64,000 bases of DNA from Micromonospora cremea. Its GTDB lineage: Bacteria; Actinomycetota; Actinomycetes; Mycobacteriales; Micromonosporaceae. Numbering within the stretch: position 1 is the first letter of the stretch; each line of letters starts with the position of its first letter. The notes under the pieces were generated by a model. That model did not search any database, was not told the DNA's origin, and saw only the letters and a program-made list of their open reading frames with translations. The stretch covers positions 1,054,001 to 1,118,000 of the forward strand of contig NZ_FSQT01000001.1 of assembly GCF_900143515.1 (NCBI RefSeq), read 5' to 3'. Positions 46,096 to 54,874 of the stretch are shown piece after piece. The position numbers and the translations under genes were made by a program.

Positions 46096-46107
46096 GTTAG
46101 CGCTAAC
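46096..46107. promoter_or_regulatory. LacI-type palindrome of a second class
   Basis: GTTAGCGCTAAC is a perfect 12-bp palindrome with a central CG, located 32 nt after the GH127 stop and 51 nt before the GH121-like start. It has no loop and no stem extension, so it is an operator rather than a terminator. It differs from the CGAAA-TTTCG sites and implies another LacI-family protein. Confidence 0.65.
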
Positions 46108-46157
46108 GCTCGTATCCGCCGCCCGTTCAGCCGCACCGACGACAGGGAGGAAACGAC

Positions 46158-49100
46158 ATGATCCATAGACGAGTGAGGAGGGTGCCCCTCTGGGCCGCCC
46201 TGGCCGCGTTGGTGGTGGGAGGGGCGGTCGGCGTACCGTCCCCGGCCCACGCCGACAGCCCGGTCCTGCCGGGCAACGAGGGTGACGTCGGTGTCTACAC
46301 CAACGGGCAGAGCCATGCCATGGAGATCGGCGACCCGGCCTACAGCAACGTCGGTGACGTCGCCAACCAGCTCAAGCCCGGTGTGCCGTTCACCGCGGGG
46401 AACATGCACCAGTCGATCTTCGAGAAGGACCTGGCCGCCGGCGGCACGGACTACTACCTCGACCGCGTCCTGGGCGTCCCCGGAACGCTCGGGTCGGCGG
46501 TGCTGATGACCCGGGGCCGCTCTCTCTACATGCGCGGCGCGAGCAACAACAACTTCACCATCATGGGCTTTGCCGGCAGCGCGTACGTCGGTGGCCCCAA
46601 CAACCTCGGCAACCTGTACACCGTCACGGTGCCCGGGCAGACCGTCACCGAGGTCAACGCCAACCGGTTCAACGCGCCCAGCCACGCGAAGAGCCGGTAC
46701 ACGATCGGGACGACCGGCGTCACCGCCAACCAGACCAAGTTCATCACCGAGGACAACGTCGCCGTCACCGCCCTCGACTTCGACAACCCCGGCGACGCAC
46801 CGGCCACCTTCACCGTCCGCGCCGCCTCACCGCTGGCCACCCAGGCCGGGCCTGGCGCCGCCACGCTGACCGGCACCCGCACCATCACCAGCGGCGCCAA
46901 CAACGGGCTCATCGACACCGCGTGGAACTCGATCAAGGTCGACGTCACCGGTGCCGGCTTCAGTCGTACCGGAGCCAACCTGGACCGCGAGATCACCGTG
47001 CCGGCCGGCGGCTCGGTGTCGCTGTCGGTGGTCGGCGCCGTCTCCTCGGCCACCCTGACCAACACGGTCAAGAGCTACCAGGAGTACGCCGAGATGTCGC
47101 CGGCCACGGCCGTGCGCACCGGCATCACCGCGTTCAACCGTCGCTGGGCGCAGGACGTGCCCTACATCGACGTGCCCGATCCGGCGCTGGAGAAGGCCAT
47201 CGTCTACCGCTGGTGGGGCGAGCGGTACAACACGCTCGACGCCAACGCGCCCGGCCACGTCTACCAGTACCCCACGACGATCGAGGGGGTGAACCTCTAC
47301 CAGAACGCCGTCGCGCTGACCCAGCCGATGCATCTGCAGGACACCAAGTGGCTGCGCACGCCCTACCTGCCGTACGGCCAGGTGCTCAACATCGGCGAGC
47401 TGTCCGGCTCCTCGGCCTTCCTCGACAGCCCGGGGCACACGAGCTGGAACAACCACTACTCGCAGTACCTCGGCACCGCCGGGCTCGAGGCCTACAACGT
47501 GCACGGCGGCGGCAAGGAGATCGCCCGGAAGTTCGCCCGCTACTTCGAGGGCGACGGCGTCGGCCAGCTGGAGCACTACGACGGCAACGACGACAAGCTG
47601 ATTGCCTACGACACCAACTACATGCCGGGCAACGACGCCGACGCAATCACCTTCGGCTACCCGAAGACCAACGCCGGCGCACCCGGCGCCCGCACCATCG
47701 AGCGCCCCGAGTCGGCGTACGTGTGGGGCGCGTTCGACGCCGCCCGCCAGCTCTACCAGCTCGCCGGCGCCGACCAGGGCAAGGTCGACGAGATGGCCGG
47801 CGGCGCCAACGCCATCCGCGCGGCGATCCTGGATCGGCTGTGGAGCCCCGACATGCGGATGTTCCTGGCCGGCACGTCGCACGGCGCCACCAGCGCGGCC
47901 AGCGCCAACGGCCGGCCCAACCCGCTGCCCGAGTCGGCCCGCGACCTGATCCCGGCCCGGGAGTCGAACCTCTACGACGTCTACGCCGAGAACCTCATCC
48001 CGTTCGACCAGTGGCAGAACTACGTCGACGGCTACCGCTTCCTGACCTACGGCGACAACTTCCCGATCTTCCCGTTCTACACCGCCAACCAGTACGACCG
48101 GACCGCCTACGGGATCGGTGGCTCCAACAACTTCTCCAACATCAACTTCACCGTGCAGTACCGCAGCGTCCGCTCGGCCCTGCGGCACTACGACCCGGAG
48201 CAGAAGTACATCACCCCGGCGTACGCCAAGCGGCTGCTGGACTGGATGGCCTGGAGCATCTACCCGAACGCGGACCTGCGCGCCCCGAACCAGGCGGAGT
48301 ACTACTCCAACTGGAACCCGACCACGAAGACCTACAACCGCAACAACCCCAACCACGTAATGCTCGGCAACATGAACTACATCTTCGTCGAGGACATGGC
48401 CGGGCTCCAGCCACGCTCCGACGACAAGATCGAGCTCTCGCCCATCGCGTTCGGATACGACCACTTCATGGCCAACAACCTGCGCTACCACGGGCAGGAC
48501 GTCACCATCGTCTGGGACCCCGACGGCAGCAAGTACGGCCTGGGCGCCGGCTACAGCCTGTTCCTGAACGGCGAGAAGAAGGTCAGCACCGACAAGCTCG
48601 GCAAGCTCACCTACGACCCGCGCACCAACCAGGTCCAGGCCGAGGCCGGCCTGACCGTCACGTTCACCGCAACGACCGGGGCCAACGTCCCGAGCGCGGT
48701 CGACACCCCCATCGAGGACACCCGCGTCGTCGAGTACCTGAAGACGGCCGGCATCGACCTCACCGAGGACGCGCCGAACCTGGCGGCGGGCGCCAACCTC
48801 AGCTCGTCGTACACCCAGCAGGGCGTGCGGCCGACGCCGTGGCGGCAGTTCCACACGCCCGGCTGGAGCACCACCTCGATGAACTACACACCCGGCGCCA
48901 TCAAGGAGACCGAACGGCCGGTGTCGCTCGCGGCCGTGAACGACGGCGTCACCGCCAACGAGCCGTACTGGGGCAACTACGGCACAACCGACAAGAACGG
49001 CTACATCGAGCTGGACCTCGGCTCAGCCAAATCCTTCGACAACGTCAAGGTGTACGCCGTCAGCGACCGCCAGGCCGGTGGCTACCGCGAGCCCGCGCGC

Positions 49101-50897
49101 TGGTGGGTGCAGGTGCCCGACGGCGACGGCGGCTGGAAGGAGGTACCGGGCCAGTTCAAGAACCCGACCGTCCCGTCGGCGAAGTTCAACGAGGCGCTGT
49201 TCGACACCGTGACGTCGAACAAGCTGCGCATCGCCTTCACGAACAACCCGACCTTCTACACCGCGATCTCCGAGATCCAGGTGTTCGACTCCGGACGTGA
49301 CGTACCGGAGGTCTCCAACCAGGCTCCCGTGGTCACCGCCGCGCGCGACGGCTCGGCGGACGGCAACCTGTCCACCATGCTGGTCGGCACGGCGTCCGAC
49401 GACGGCATCCCCTACGACAGCGAGCTCACCTTCGGCTGGGAGACCGTCTCGGCCCCGCCCGGCGCGGGCGTGATCTTCTCCGACCGGAAGGCACTGACGA
49501 CCAGGGTGACCGGCACGGTCGAGGGTGACTACGTGTTCCGGCTCTTCGCCAGCGACGGCGAGAAGCGGTCCGAGGCGACCGTGGCGGTGACCCTCGCCAA
49601 GCGGGAGGTGGTCGCCGAGTTCGGCTCCTCAGCGACGATCAGCACCAGCGGCACCTCGTCGTGGGAGAACCACCAGCGGGTCAAGGAGAGCACCACCCCG
49701 ACCAGCTCGAACCCGGGTGCCGGAAACGGCTGGGGCAACTGGGGCCAGCCACAGAACGGCACCAGCCCGGAGCGGGAGGCGTGGATCCAGTACCGGTGGA
49801 CCGCACCGGTACGGCTGTCGTCGACCGACATCTACTGGTACGACGACAACGGCGGCACCCGCCGGCCCACGGGCACGACGTACGCGATCGAGAGCTCCGC
49901 GGACGGCACCACCTGGACGCCGGTCACCCTCACCGGTGACTCGACGTACGCCGACGGGCTCGCCACCAACACCTACAACCACTTCGACTTCCAACCCGTC
50001 ACGACCAGCTACCTGCGCATCCGCATCTGGGGCCTCATGGGCAGCGGCGCGGGAACCGGTGTGCTGCGCTGGCGCGCCAACGGCGAGACCGTCGACTCGG
50101 TGCGCTCTCCGGTGCTCATCCGGACCACCGTGGGTGCTGTGCCCACCCTGCCGAGCACGCTCGACGCGGTCTACGCCAGCGGCGCACGCGGCACCGTCGC
50201 GTTCAACTGGCAGGAGATCACGCCGGCGATGGTCGCCGAGACCAACGTCGAGCCGTTCGTGGTCTACGGCACGAACGACGCGTACGGCCTGATCGCCGAG
50301 GCGCGCGTCTACGTGCGGCCCGAGACGGCCCCGGGCGGCATCTCGATCCAGGGCGCCGAAACGTTCGAGCGGTCCGTCGACGTGGGCGAGCTTCCCCACC
50401 TGCCGAGCAAGGTGGAGGTCTCCTACAACGACGGCTCTCGCGACAACCAGGCCATCGGCGTCAACTGGGAGTTCGACGAGGACATCGTCGACACCCCCGG
50501 TCGCTACACCATCATCGGCAACCTGATCCTGCCCGACTACGTCAGTGAGGCCGGCGCCACGCGGACCACGCTGACCCTCACCGTGGGCGACCCGCCGGAG
50601 ACCCCGACGTGGGACGTCGAGGTGCAGGCGCGCACGCAGTGCATCGGCACCACCGTCTTCGTCTCGGTCAACGCGCGCAACGCCGAGGACGTGCCGCTCA
50701 CCATCGAGCTGATCACGCCGTACGGCTCGCGCACGGTGTCCGGCGTCGCCTCCGGGAAGTCCGCGTACCAGGCGTTCACCACCCGCGCCAAGACGGTGCA
50801 GGCCGGAATCGCGACGGTGAAGGCAACCGGCAGCGTCGACGGCCAGCCGGTGACGGCGGAGTTCGAGGCGCCGTTCGGCGCGCTCAGCTGCGGCTGA
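46158..50897 (+). CDS. hypBA2: secreted multidomain GH121-like beta-L-arabinobiosidase (HypBA2-like)
   Basis: A 1579-residue exported protein. After a signal peptide (1 to about 32) an N-terminal beta-domain (to about 310) is followed by an (alpha/alpha)6-barrel of the clan GH-G/MGH1 type (about 330-800; PALEKAIVYRWWGERYNTL, RPESAYVWGAFDAARQLYQL, HVMLGNMNYIFVEDM). Then come a discoidin-like domain (about 874-1044), an Ig/PKD-like domain, a second discoidin-like domain (about 1150-1314), two bacterial Ig-like (Big_4) domains and a 95-residue C-terminal module shared with the next gene. GH121 HypBA2 of B. longum has this fold and also lies between hypBA1 and a GH43 gene. Assignment rests on fold cues and synteny; the family number needs a profile search. 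Confidence 0.7.
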   Translation: MIHRRVRRVPLWAALAALVVGGAVGVPSPAHADSPVLPGNEGDVGVYTNGQSHAMEIGDPAYSNVGDVANQLKPGVPFTAGNMHQSIFEKDLAAGGTDYYLDRVLGVPGTLGSAVLMTRGRSLYMRGASNNNFTIMGFAGSAYVGGPNNLGNLYTVTVPGQTVTEVNANRFNAPSHAKSRYTIGTTGVTANQTKFITEDNVAVTALDFDNPGDAPATFTVRAASPLATQAGPGAATLTGTRTITSGANNGLIDTAWNSIKVDVTGAGFSRTGANLDREITVPAGGSVSLSVVGAVSSATLTNTVKSYQEYAEMSPATAVRTGITAFNRRWAQDVPYIDVPDPALEKAIVYRWWGERYNTLDANAPGHVYQYPTTIEGVNLYQNAVALTQPMHLQDTKWLRTPYLPYGQVLNIGELSGSSAFLDSPGHTSWNNHYSQYLGTAGLEAYNVHGGGKEIARKFARYFEGDGVGQLEHYDGNDDKLIAYDTNYMPGNDADAITFGYPKTNAGAPGARTIERPESAYVWGAFDAARQLYQLAGADQGKVDEMAGGANAIRAAILDRLWSPDMRMFLAGTSHGATSAASANGRPNPLPESARDLIPARESNLYDVYAENLIPFDQWQNYVDGYRFLTYGDNFPIFPFYTANQYDRTAYGIGGSNNFSNINFTVQYRSVRSALRHYDPEQKYITPAYAKRLLDWMAWSIYPNADLRAPNQAEYYSNWNPTTKTYNRNNPNHVMLGNMNYIFVEDMAGLQPRSDDKIELSPIAFGYDHFMANNLRYHGQDVTIVWDPDGSKYGLGAGYSLFLNGEKKVSTDKLGKLTYDPRTNQVQAEAGLTVTFTATTGANVPSAVDTPIEDTRVVEYLKTAGIDLTEDAPNLAAGANLSSSYTQQGVRPTPWRQFHTPGWSTTSMNYTPGAIKETERPVSLAAVNDGVTANEPYWGNYGTTDKNGYIELDLGSAKSFDNVKVYAVSDRQAGGYREPARWWVQVPDGDGGWKEVPGQFKNPTVPSAKFNEALFDTVTSNKLRIAFTNNPTFYTAISEIQVFDSGRDVPEVSNQAPVVTAARDGSADGNLSTMLVGTASDDGIPYDSELTFGWETVSAPPGAGVIFSDRKALTTRVTGTVEGDYVFRLFASDGEKRSEATVAVTLAKREVVAEFGSSATISTSGTSSWENHQRVKESTTPTSSNPGAGNGWGNWGQPQNGTSPEREAWIQYRWTAPVRLSSTDIYWYDDNGGTRRPTGTTYAIESSADGTTWTPVTLTGDSTYADGLATNTYNHFDFQPVTTSYLRIRIWGLMGSGAGTGVLRWRANGETVDSVRSPVLIRTTVGAVPTLPSTLDAVYASGARGTVAFNWQEITPAMVAETNVEPFVVYGTNDAYGLIAEARVYVRPETAPGGISIQGAETFERSVDVGELPHLPSKVEVSYNDGSRDNQAIGVNWEFDEDIVDTPGRYTIIGNLILPDYVSEAGATRTTLTLTVGDPPETPTWDVEVQARTQCIGTTVFVSVNARNAEDVPLTIELITPYGSRTVSGVASGKSAYQAFTTRAKTVQAGIATVKATGSVDGQPVTAEFEAPFGALSCG

Positions 50898-50903
50898 CCC
50901 TTC

Positions 50904-50936
50904 GTGGTGGCGGCGCCGCACCGGCGCCGCCACCAC
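50904..50936 (+). terminator. perfect 14-bp stem-loop
   Basis: GTGGTGGCGGCGCC at 50904-50917 pairs with GGCGCCGCCACCAC at 50923-50936 around a 5-nt loop, 6 nt after the GH121-like stop. The GH43 start follows only 30 nt later, so it may partly terminate or act in mRNA processing. Confidence 0.75.
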
Positions 50937-50965
50937 CTCCGGACAACAGTGAGGAGATCGACACC

Positions 50966-53900
50966 GTGAACACCACCGTGGTGCGCGGCGCCGCCCCACC
51001 AACCCGCCGGCCGATGCGCCGGGTCCGCAGGGCGGTCGCCGCGGCGGCGGTCACCGGGCTCGTCGCCGCTGGCCTGGTCGGGGTCGCCGCACCAGCGCAC
51101 GCCGCAGACTCGTACACCTTCACCAACACCGTCAATCCCATCCTCGGCGACGGCAGCTACTACTCGGCCGATCCGGCGCCGGTCGTCGTGCCGGCCGGCG
51201 CTCCCGGCAACGACAGTGGCAAGGACCAGCTCTACATCTACACCGGGCACGACCAGGCCGGGCCGTCCACCAACGACTTCATCATGAACGAGTGGGGCGC
51301 CTTCCGGACCACGGATGTCGAGGCGGGGGAGTGGACCCACTACCCGTCGCTGATGCGCCCGGAACAGGTCTTCGCCTGGGCGACACCGGGGCGCGCGTAC
51401 GCCGGCCAGGTCGTCCGGGGTGTGGACGGCCGCTACTACTGGTACGTACCGATCAACGAACGGGACAGCCCGGCGTCCGACAAGTTCGCGATCGGCGTGG
51501 CCGTCTCGGACAGCCCGACCGGCCCGTGGACCGACCACGCGGGCGGGCCGATCATCTCCCAGCGGGTGCCGACGCCCAACACCATCCACAACATCGACCC
51601 GACGATCCTCATCGACGGCACGGCCCCGAACCAGCGGGTGTACCTCTGGTGGGGCTCGTTCAGCCAGCTGCGGATGATCGAGCTCCAGCAGGACATGAAG
51701 ACCCCGGTCACCACCCAGCGCTCGGTCGCCGGCCTGACCGGCTTCTTCGAGGCGGCCTGGGCCTTCAAGCGCAACGGCACCTACTACATGGCGTACGCCG
51801 GGAACAACGCCGGCCCGACCTCGCAGTGCACCCCGGCGAACTACCACGCCTGCATCGCGTACGCGACGGCGTCGTCGCCGGAGGGGCCGTGGACCTACCG
51901 GGGCACGATGCTCCGGCCGGTCTCCTCGACGACGAGCCACCCGGGCATCCTGGAGTTCGACGGTAGGTGGTACATGGCGTACCACACGGCCGACGCCGTG
52001 GGCGGCGGCCATTTCCGCCGGTCGGTGGCGATCGACCCGGTCGAGTGGGACGACACGCTGAGCCCGCCGAGGCTGAAGCTCGTGACGCCGACGCCGGTCA
52101 GGGGGCCCGACCGCACGCCGCGGGCGAACATCGCCCAGGCGGCGACGGTCGCCGTCTCCAACCAGCCGGTGCCCACCCAGTACTGGGTGAAGGCGCTCAA
52201 CGACGAGATCGTCCGGTCGAACCCGCTGCCACCGGACATGTGGGGGACCTGGACCGGCAACAACCCACCCCAGCAGTGGGTGCAGTACACGTGGGACCAG
52301 CCGATGCGGATCTCCGGTTCGCAGATCGACTTCTGGAACGACCAGCCCCAGGGCACCGGCACGGGCGTCGCCGCCCCCGCCCGCTGGCGCATCCAGTACT
52401 GGAACCTCGACAGCGGTCAGTGGGCCGACGTGCCGAGCCCGAGCGGCTTCCCGACCGGCACGCAGGGCTTCCAGGACACCTCGTTCGACCCGGTGACCAC
52501 CACGCAGGTTCGCGCGGTGTTCGACGCCTCGACCAACGGCAGCACCTACTCGGGCGTGGCGGTCGAGGAGTGGAAGATCCTCGCCGCTCAGCCCGAGTCC
52601 GTTGCCCCGCCGGGAATGACGGTGGAGGTGGGGGAGACCCTGCTGCCCGACACTCTCCCGGTGTCGTTCGGCGCCGAGACGCTGCGGGTGCCGGTCTTCT
52701 GGGACCCGGTGACGCCGCAGGACGTCGCGACGCCCGGGACGTTCACCATCCAGGGCAGTGTGCTCGGCTACGCCGCCGGACGCGTCTCCGCCCCGGTCAG
52801 GGTCATCTCGCCGGATGACACCGAGGGCGACGAAACCGCGCCGACGCTGACGCTCACACCCAGCGGCAGCGCTGGCAGTGCCGGCTGGTTCCGGTCCGCG
52901 GTGCGGGTGCGCGTCGCCGGCGTCGACGACCGGGGCGGCCGGATGACCATCGAGTCCCGGGTGGACGACGGCGAGCCGGTCGTCGCGAGCGCCGTACGGT
53001 CACTGGACGCCAACGTCTCCGGGGACGGCCAGCACACCGTCACGGCGACCGCGACCGACCGCGCGGGCAACACCTCGGAGCCCGCGAGCCTGGCCGTCCG
53101 CATCGACGCCACGGCGCCGGCCAGCACGGCCACCGTGAACAGCGCCACCCGGGCGGTCACGGTGACCGCGAGCGACGCCACCTCCGGGGTCGCCCGTATC
53201 GAGTACGCCATCGACGCCGGAGCGTGGACCGCCTACAGCGGCGCCATGGCGGCGCCCGACCCGCACCGGCACACCGTGTCGTTCCGTGCGCTCGACGCGG
53301 CCGGGAACCTGGAGACCGCGAAGACGGTCACCATCCCGGCGGACCTGTCCGGGCCACTGACCGGCAACATCGGGCCCATCGCGACCCCGACGGCGTCCTA
53401 CACGGCGGGTTGGAACAGCCTCGGCGCCCTCAACGACGGCGCCGACCCGGCGAACCCGAGCCAGGCGCAGGTCTGGGGGACCTGGTCCGGGACCCGTCCG
53501 GCGACCCAGTGGGTCCAGTACGACTGGACGCGACCGGTGCGCATCACCGGCACCGAGTTGAAGTTCTGGCGGGACTCCAACCGCGGCACCGGCGACGGCG
53601 TCGCCGAACCCGACGGATGGGTGCTGCAGTACTGGGACGAGGAGACCTCGGCCTGGCGTGACGTGACCGGCGCATCCGCCTACGGCACGAGCACCACCGC
53701 GTTCAACACCGTCACCTTCGATCCGGTCACCACGCCCCGGGTGCGGGCGACGATCCGGGCCAACGGGAACGGCACCACGTACTCCGCGGTCGCGATCACG
53801 GAGTGGCGGGTCGTCGCCGACGACCCGGGCGCCCAACCCGAGTTGCCCGTCACGGTCAGCGCGCAGGCGCGGTGCGTCGGCGGCAAGGCGTACGTCGCGG

Positions 53901-54151
53901 TTCAGGCGCGCAACGACCACGACGCACCGGTGGACATCGTCCTGGAGACGGCCTACGGCCGTCGTTCCATCGCCAACGTGGCACCCGGTGCGAACGCCTA
54001 CCAGTCGTTCGCCACCCGGACGGCCTCGGTGCCGGCCGGCTCGGCGACCGTCCGGGCCACCGGGCCCATCAACGGTGTGGACGTGACCACCGTCCGCACG
54101 GCAGACCACTCCGGCGCCGACTGTGCCGGCGATCCCCTTCAGGCCCCGTAA
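50966..54151 (+). CDS. secreted multidomain GH43 alpha-L-arabinofuranosidase/xylosidase type enzyme
   Basis: A 1061-residue exported enzyme. The signal peptide (1 to about 47) is followed by a GH43 five-bladed propeller (about 48-375): the catalytic base Asp in YYSADPAPVV, the pKa-modulating Asp in HNIDPTILID and the general acid Glu in GFFEAAWAFKRNGTYYMAYAG. Then come a discoidin-like domain (about 388-541), a Big_4 domain, two Ig-like domains, a second discoidin-like domain (about 798-950) and the C-terminal module also found in the GH121-like protein. Position after GH127-GH121 matches HypAA (GH43_22), which removes the alpha-1,3-arabinose cap of extensin Araf4. GTG 50966 follows GAGGAG. 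Confidence 0.85.
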   Translation: MNTTVVRGAAPPTRRPMRRVRRAVAAAAVTGLVAAGLVGVAAPAHAADSYTFTNTVNPILGDGSYYSADPAPVVVPAGAPGNDSGKDQLYIYTGHDQAGPSTNDFIMNEWGAFRTTDVEAGEWTHYPSLMRPEQVFAWATPGRAYAGQVVRGVDGRYYWYVPINERDSPASDKFAIGVAVSDSPTGPWTDHAGGPIISQRVPTPNTIHNIDPTILIDGTAPNQRVYLWWGSFSQLRMIELQQDMKTPVTTQRSVAGLTGFFEAAWAFKRNGTYYMAYAGNNAGPTSQCTPANYHACIAYATASSPEGPWTYRGTMLRPVSSTTSHPGILEFDGRWYMAYHTADAVGGGHFRRSVAIDPVEWDDTLSPPRLKLVTPTPVRGPDRTPRANIAQAATVAVSNQPVPTQYWVKALNDEIVRSNPLPPDMWGTWTGNNPPQQWVQYTWDQPMRISGSQIDFWNDQPQGTGTGVAAPARWRIQYWNLDSGQWADVPSPSGFPTGTQGFQDTSFDPVTTTQVRAVFDASTNGSTYSGVAVEEWKILAAQPESVAPPGMTVEVGETLLPDTLPVSFGAETLRVPVFWDPVTPQDVATPGTFTIQGSVLGYAAGRVSAPVRVISPDDTEGDETAPTLTLTPSGSAGSAGWFRSAVRVRVAGVDDRGGRMTIESRVDDGEPVVASAVRSLDANVSGDGQHTVTATATDRAGNTSEPASLAVRIDATAPASTATVNSATRAVTVTASDATSGVARIEYAIDAGAWTAYSGAMAAPDPHRHTVSFRALDAAGNLETAKTVTIPADLSGPLTGNIGPIATPTASYTAGWNSLGALNDGADPANPSQAQVWGTWSGTRPATQWVQYDWTRPVRITGTELKFWRDSNRGTGDGVAEPDGWVLQYWDEETSAWRDVTGASAYGTSTTAFNTVTFDPVTTPRVRATIRANGNGTTYSAVAITEWRVVADDPGAQPELPVTVSAQARCVGGKAYVAVQARNDHDAPVDIVLETAYGRRSIANVAPGANAYQSFATRTASVPAGSATVRATGPINGVDVTTVRTADHSGADCAGDPLQAP

Positions 54152-54175
54152 CCACTAGTGACGATGGAGTAGCAG

Positions 54176-54808
54176 ATGAACACAGGGAACCGTAGGCGGC
54201 TGCTCGCGGCCGGTGCCGCGGGTGCGGTGCTGGTCGGGACGGTGGCGTTGCAGGCGCCGGTCCAGGCCGAGCCCGACGACAGCGCCGACGTGCGGGTGAC
54301 GGTCGACATCGAGGAGATCACCGAACCGGGCGTGCTCGCCATGTCGATCGCCGGCAACTCCGTCGCGCTGTCCGAGGACGGCTCGACCCTGCTGGTCCGT
54401 CAGTTCGTCGGCAGCCTGCCGACGGTGACGGTCACCGACACCCGTACGGCCGAGGAGGTGCCGGACAACGCCGCCTGGGCCGTGCTGGGTAGCGCCACCG
54501 ACTTCGTCGGCGGTGCCGCCCAGGCGCCGATCAGCGCCGGCCATCTCGGCTGGAAGCCGCGCCTTCTCGACGGCGGTGACACCGGCCTGGTCACCGAAGG
54601 CGAGGAGGTGGTGACCGTCCTGGACGAGCCGACCCAGCCCGGCAACAACGTGGGCCTGGTCGACCAGGAGCTGCTGGTGTCGACGTTCGACTCCGAGGCG
54701 GTCACCGGCGACGCGTACTCGGTGGACGCCGACCTGTACCTGCGGACCCCGGCGGATGTCGCCGCCGGCTCGTACACCTCGACGTTGACCCTCTCCCTGT
54801 TCGAGTGA
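54176..54808 (+). CDS. WxL-like secreted surface protein
   Basis: A 210-residue exported protein: signal peptide 1 to about 31 (cleavage VQA-E), then an all-beta domain. VRVTVDIEEITEPGVLAMSIAG starts the domain, NAAWAVLGSATDFVG and GHLGWKPRLLDGGD carry tryptophans in the places of WxL motifs, and the end YLRTPADVAAGSYTSTLTLSLFE matches the terminal strand of WxL domains. WxL proteins bind peptidoglycan non-covalently. The next gene encodes the usual partner, a DUF916 membrane protein. The gene begins 24 nt after the GH43 stop. Confidence 0.72.
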   Translation: MNTGNRRRLLAAGAAGAVLVGTVALQAPVQAEPDDSADVRVTVDIEEITEPGVLAMSIAGNSVALSEDGSTLLVRQFVGSLPTVTVTDTRTAEEVPDNAAWAVLGSATDFVGGAAQAPISAGHLGWKPRLLDGGDTGLVTEGEEVVTVLDEPTQPGNNVGLVDQELLVSTFDSEAVTGDAYSVDADLYLRTPADVAAGSYTSTLTLSLFE

Positions 54809-54815
54809 CGCGCCG

Positions 54816-54845
54816 GGTGGGGGCCGCGTCACCGTGGCCCCCACC
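54816..54845 (+). terminator. 10-bp stem-loop between WxL-like and DUF916 genes
   Basis: GGTGGGGGCC at 54816-54825 pairs with GGCCCCCACC at 54836-54845 (10-nt loop). It may attenuate transcription, giving more WxL-like protein than membrane partner. Confidence 0.6.
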
Positions 54846-54874
54846 GTCACATCCCTCCGTCGAAGGACCCCGCG

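Noticed and set aside
46096..46107. GTTAGCGCTAAC as a terminator of the GH127 gene.
   Set aside because: The palindrome has no loop and does not extend, so it cannot form a stable hairpin; an operator is the better reading.
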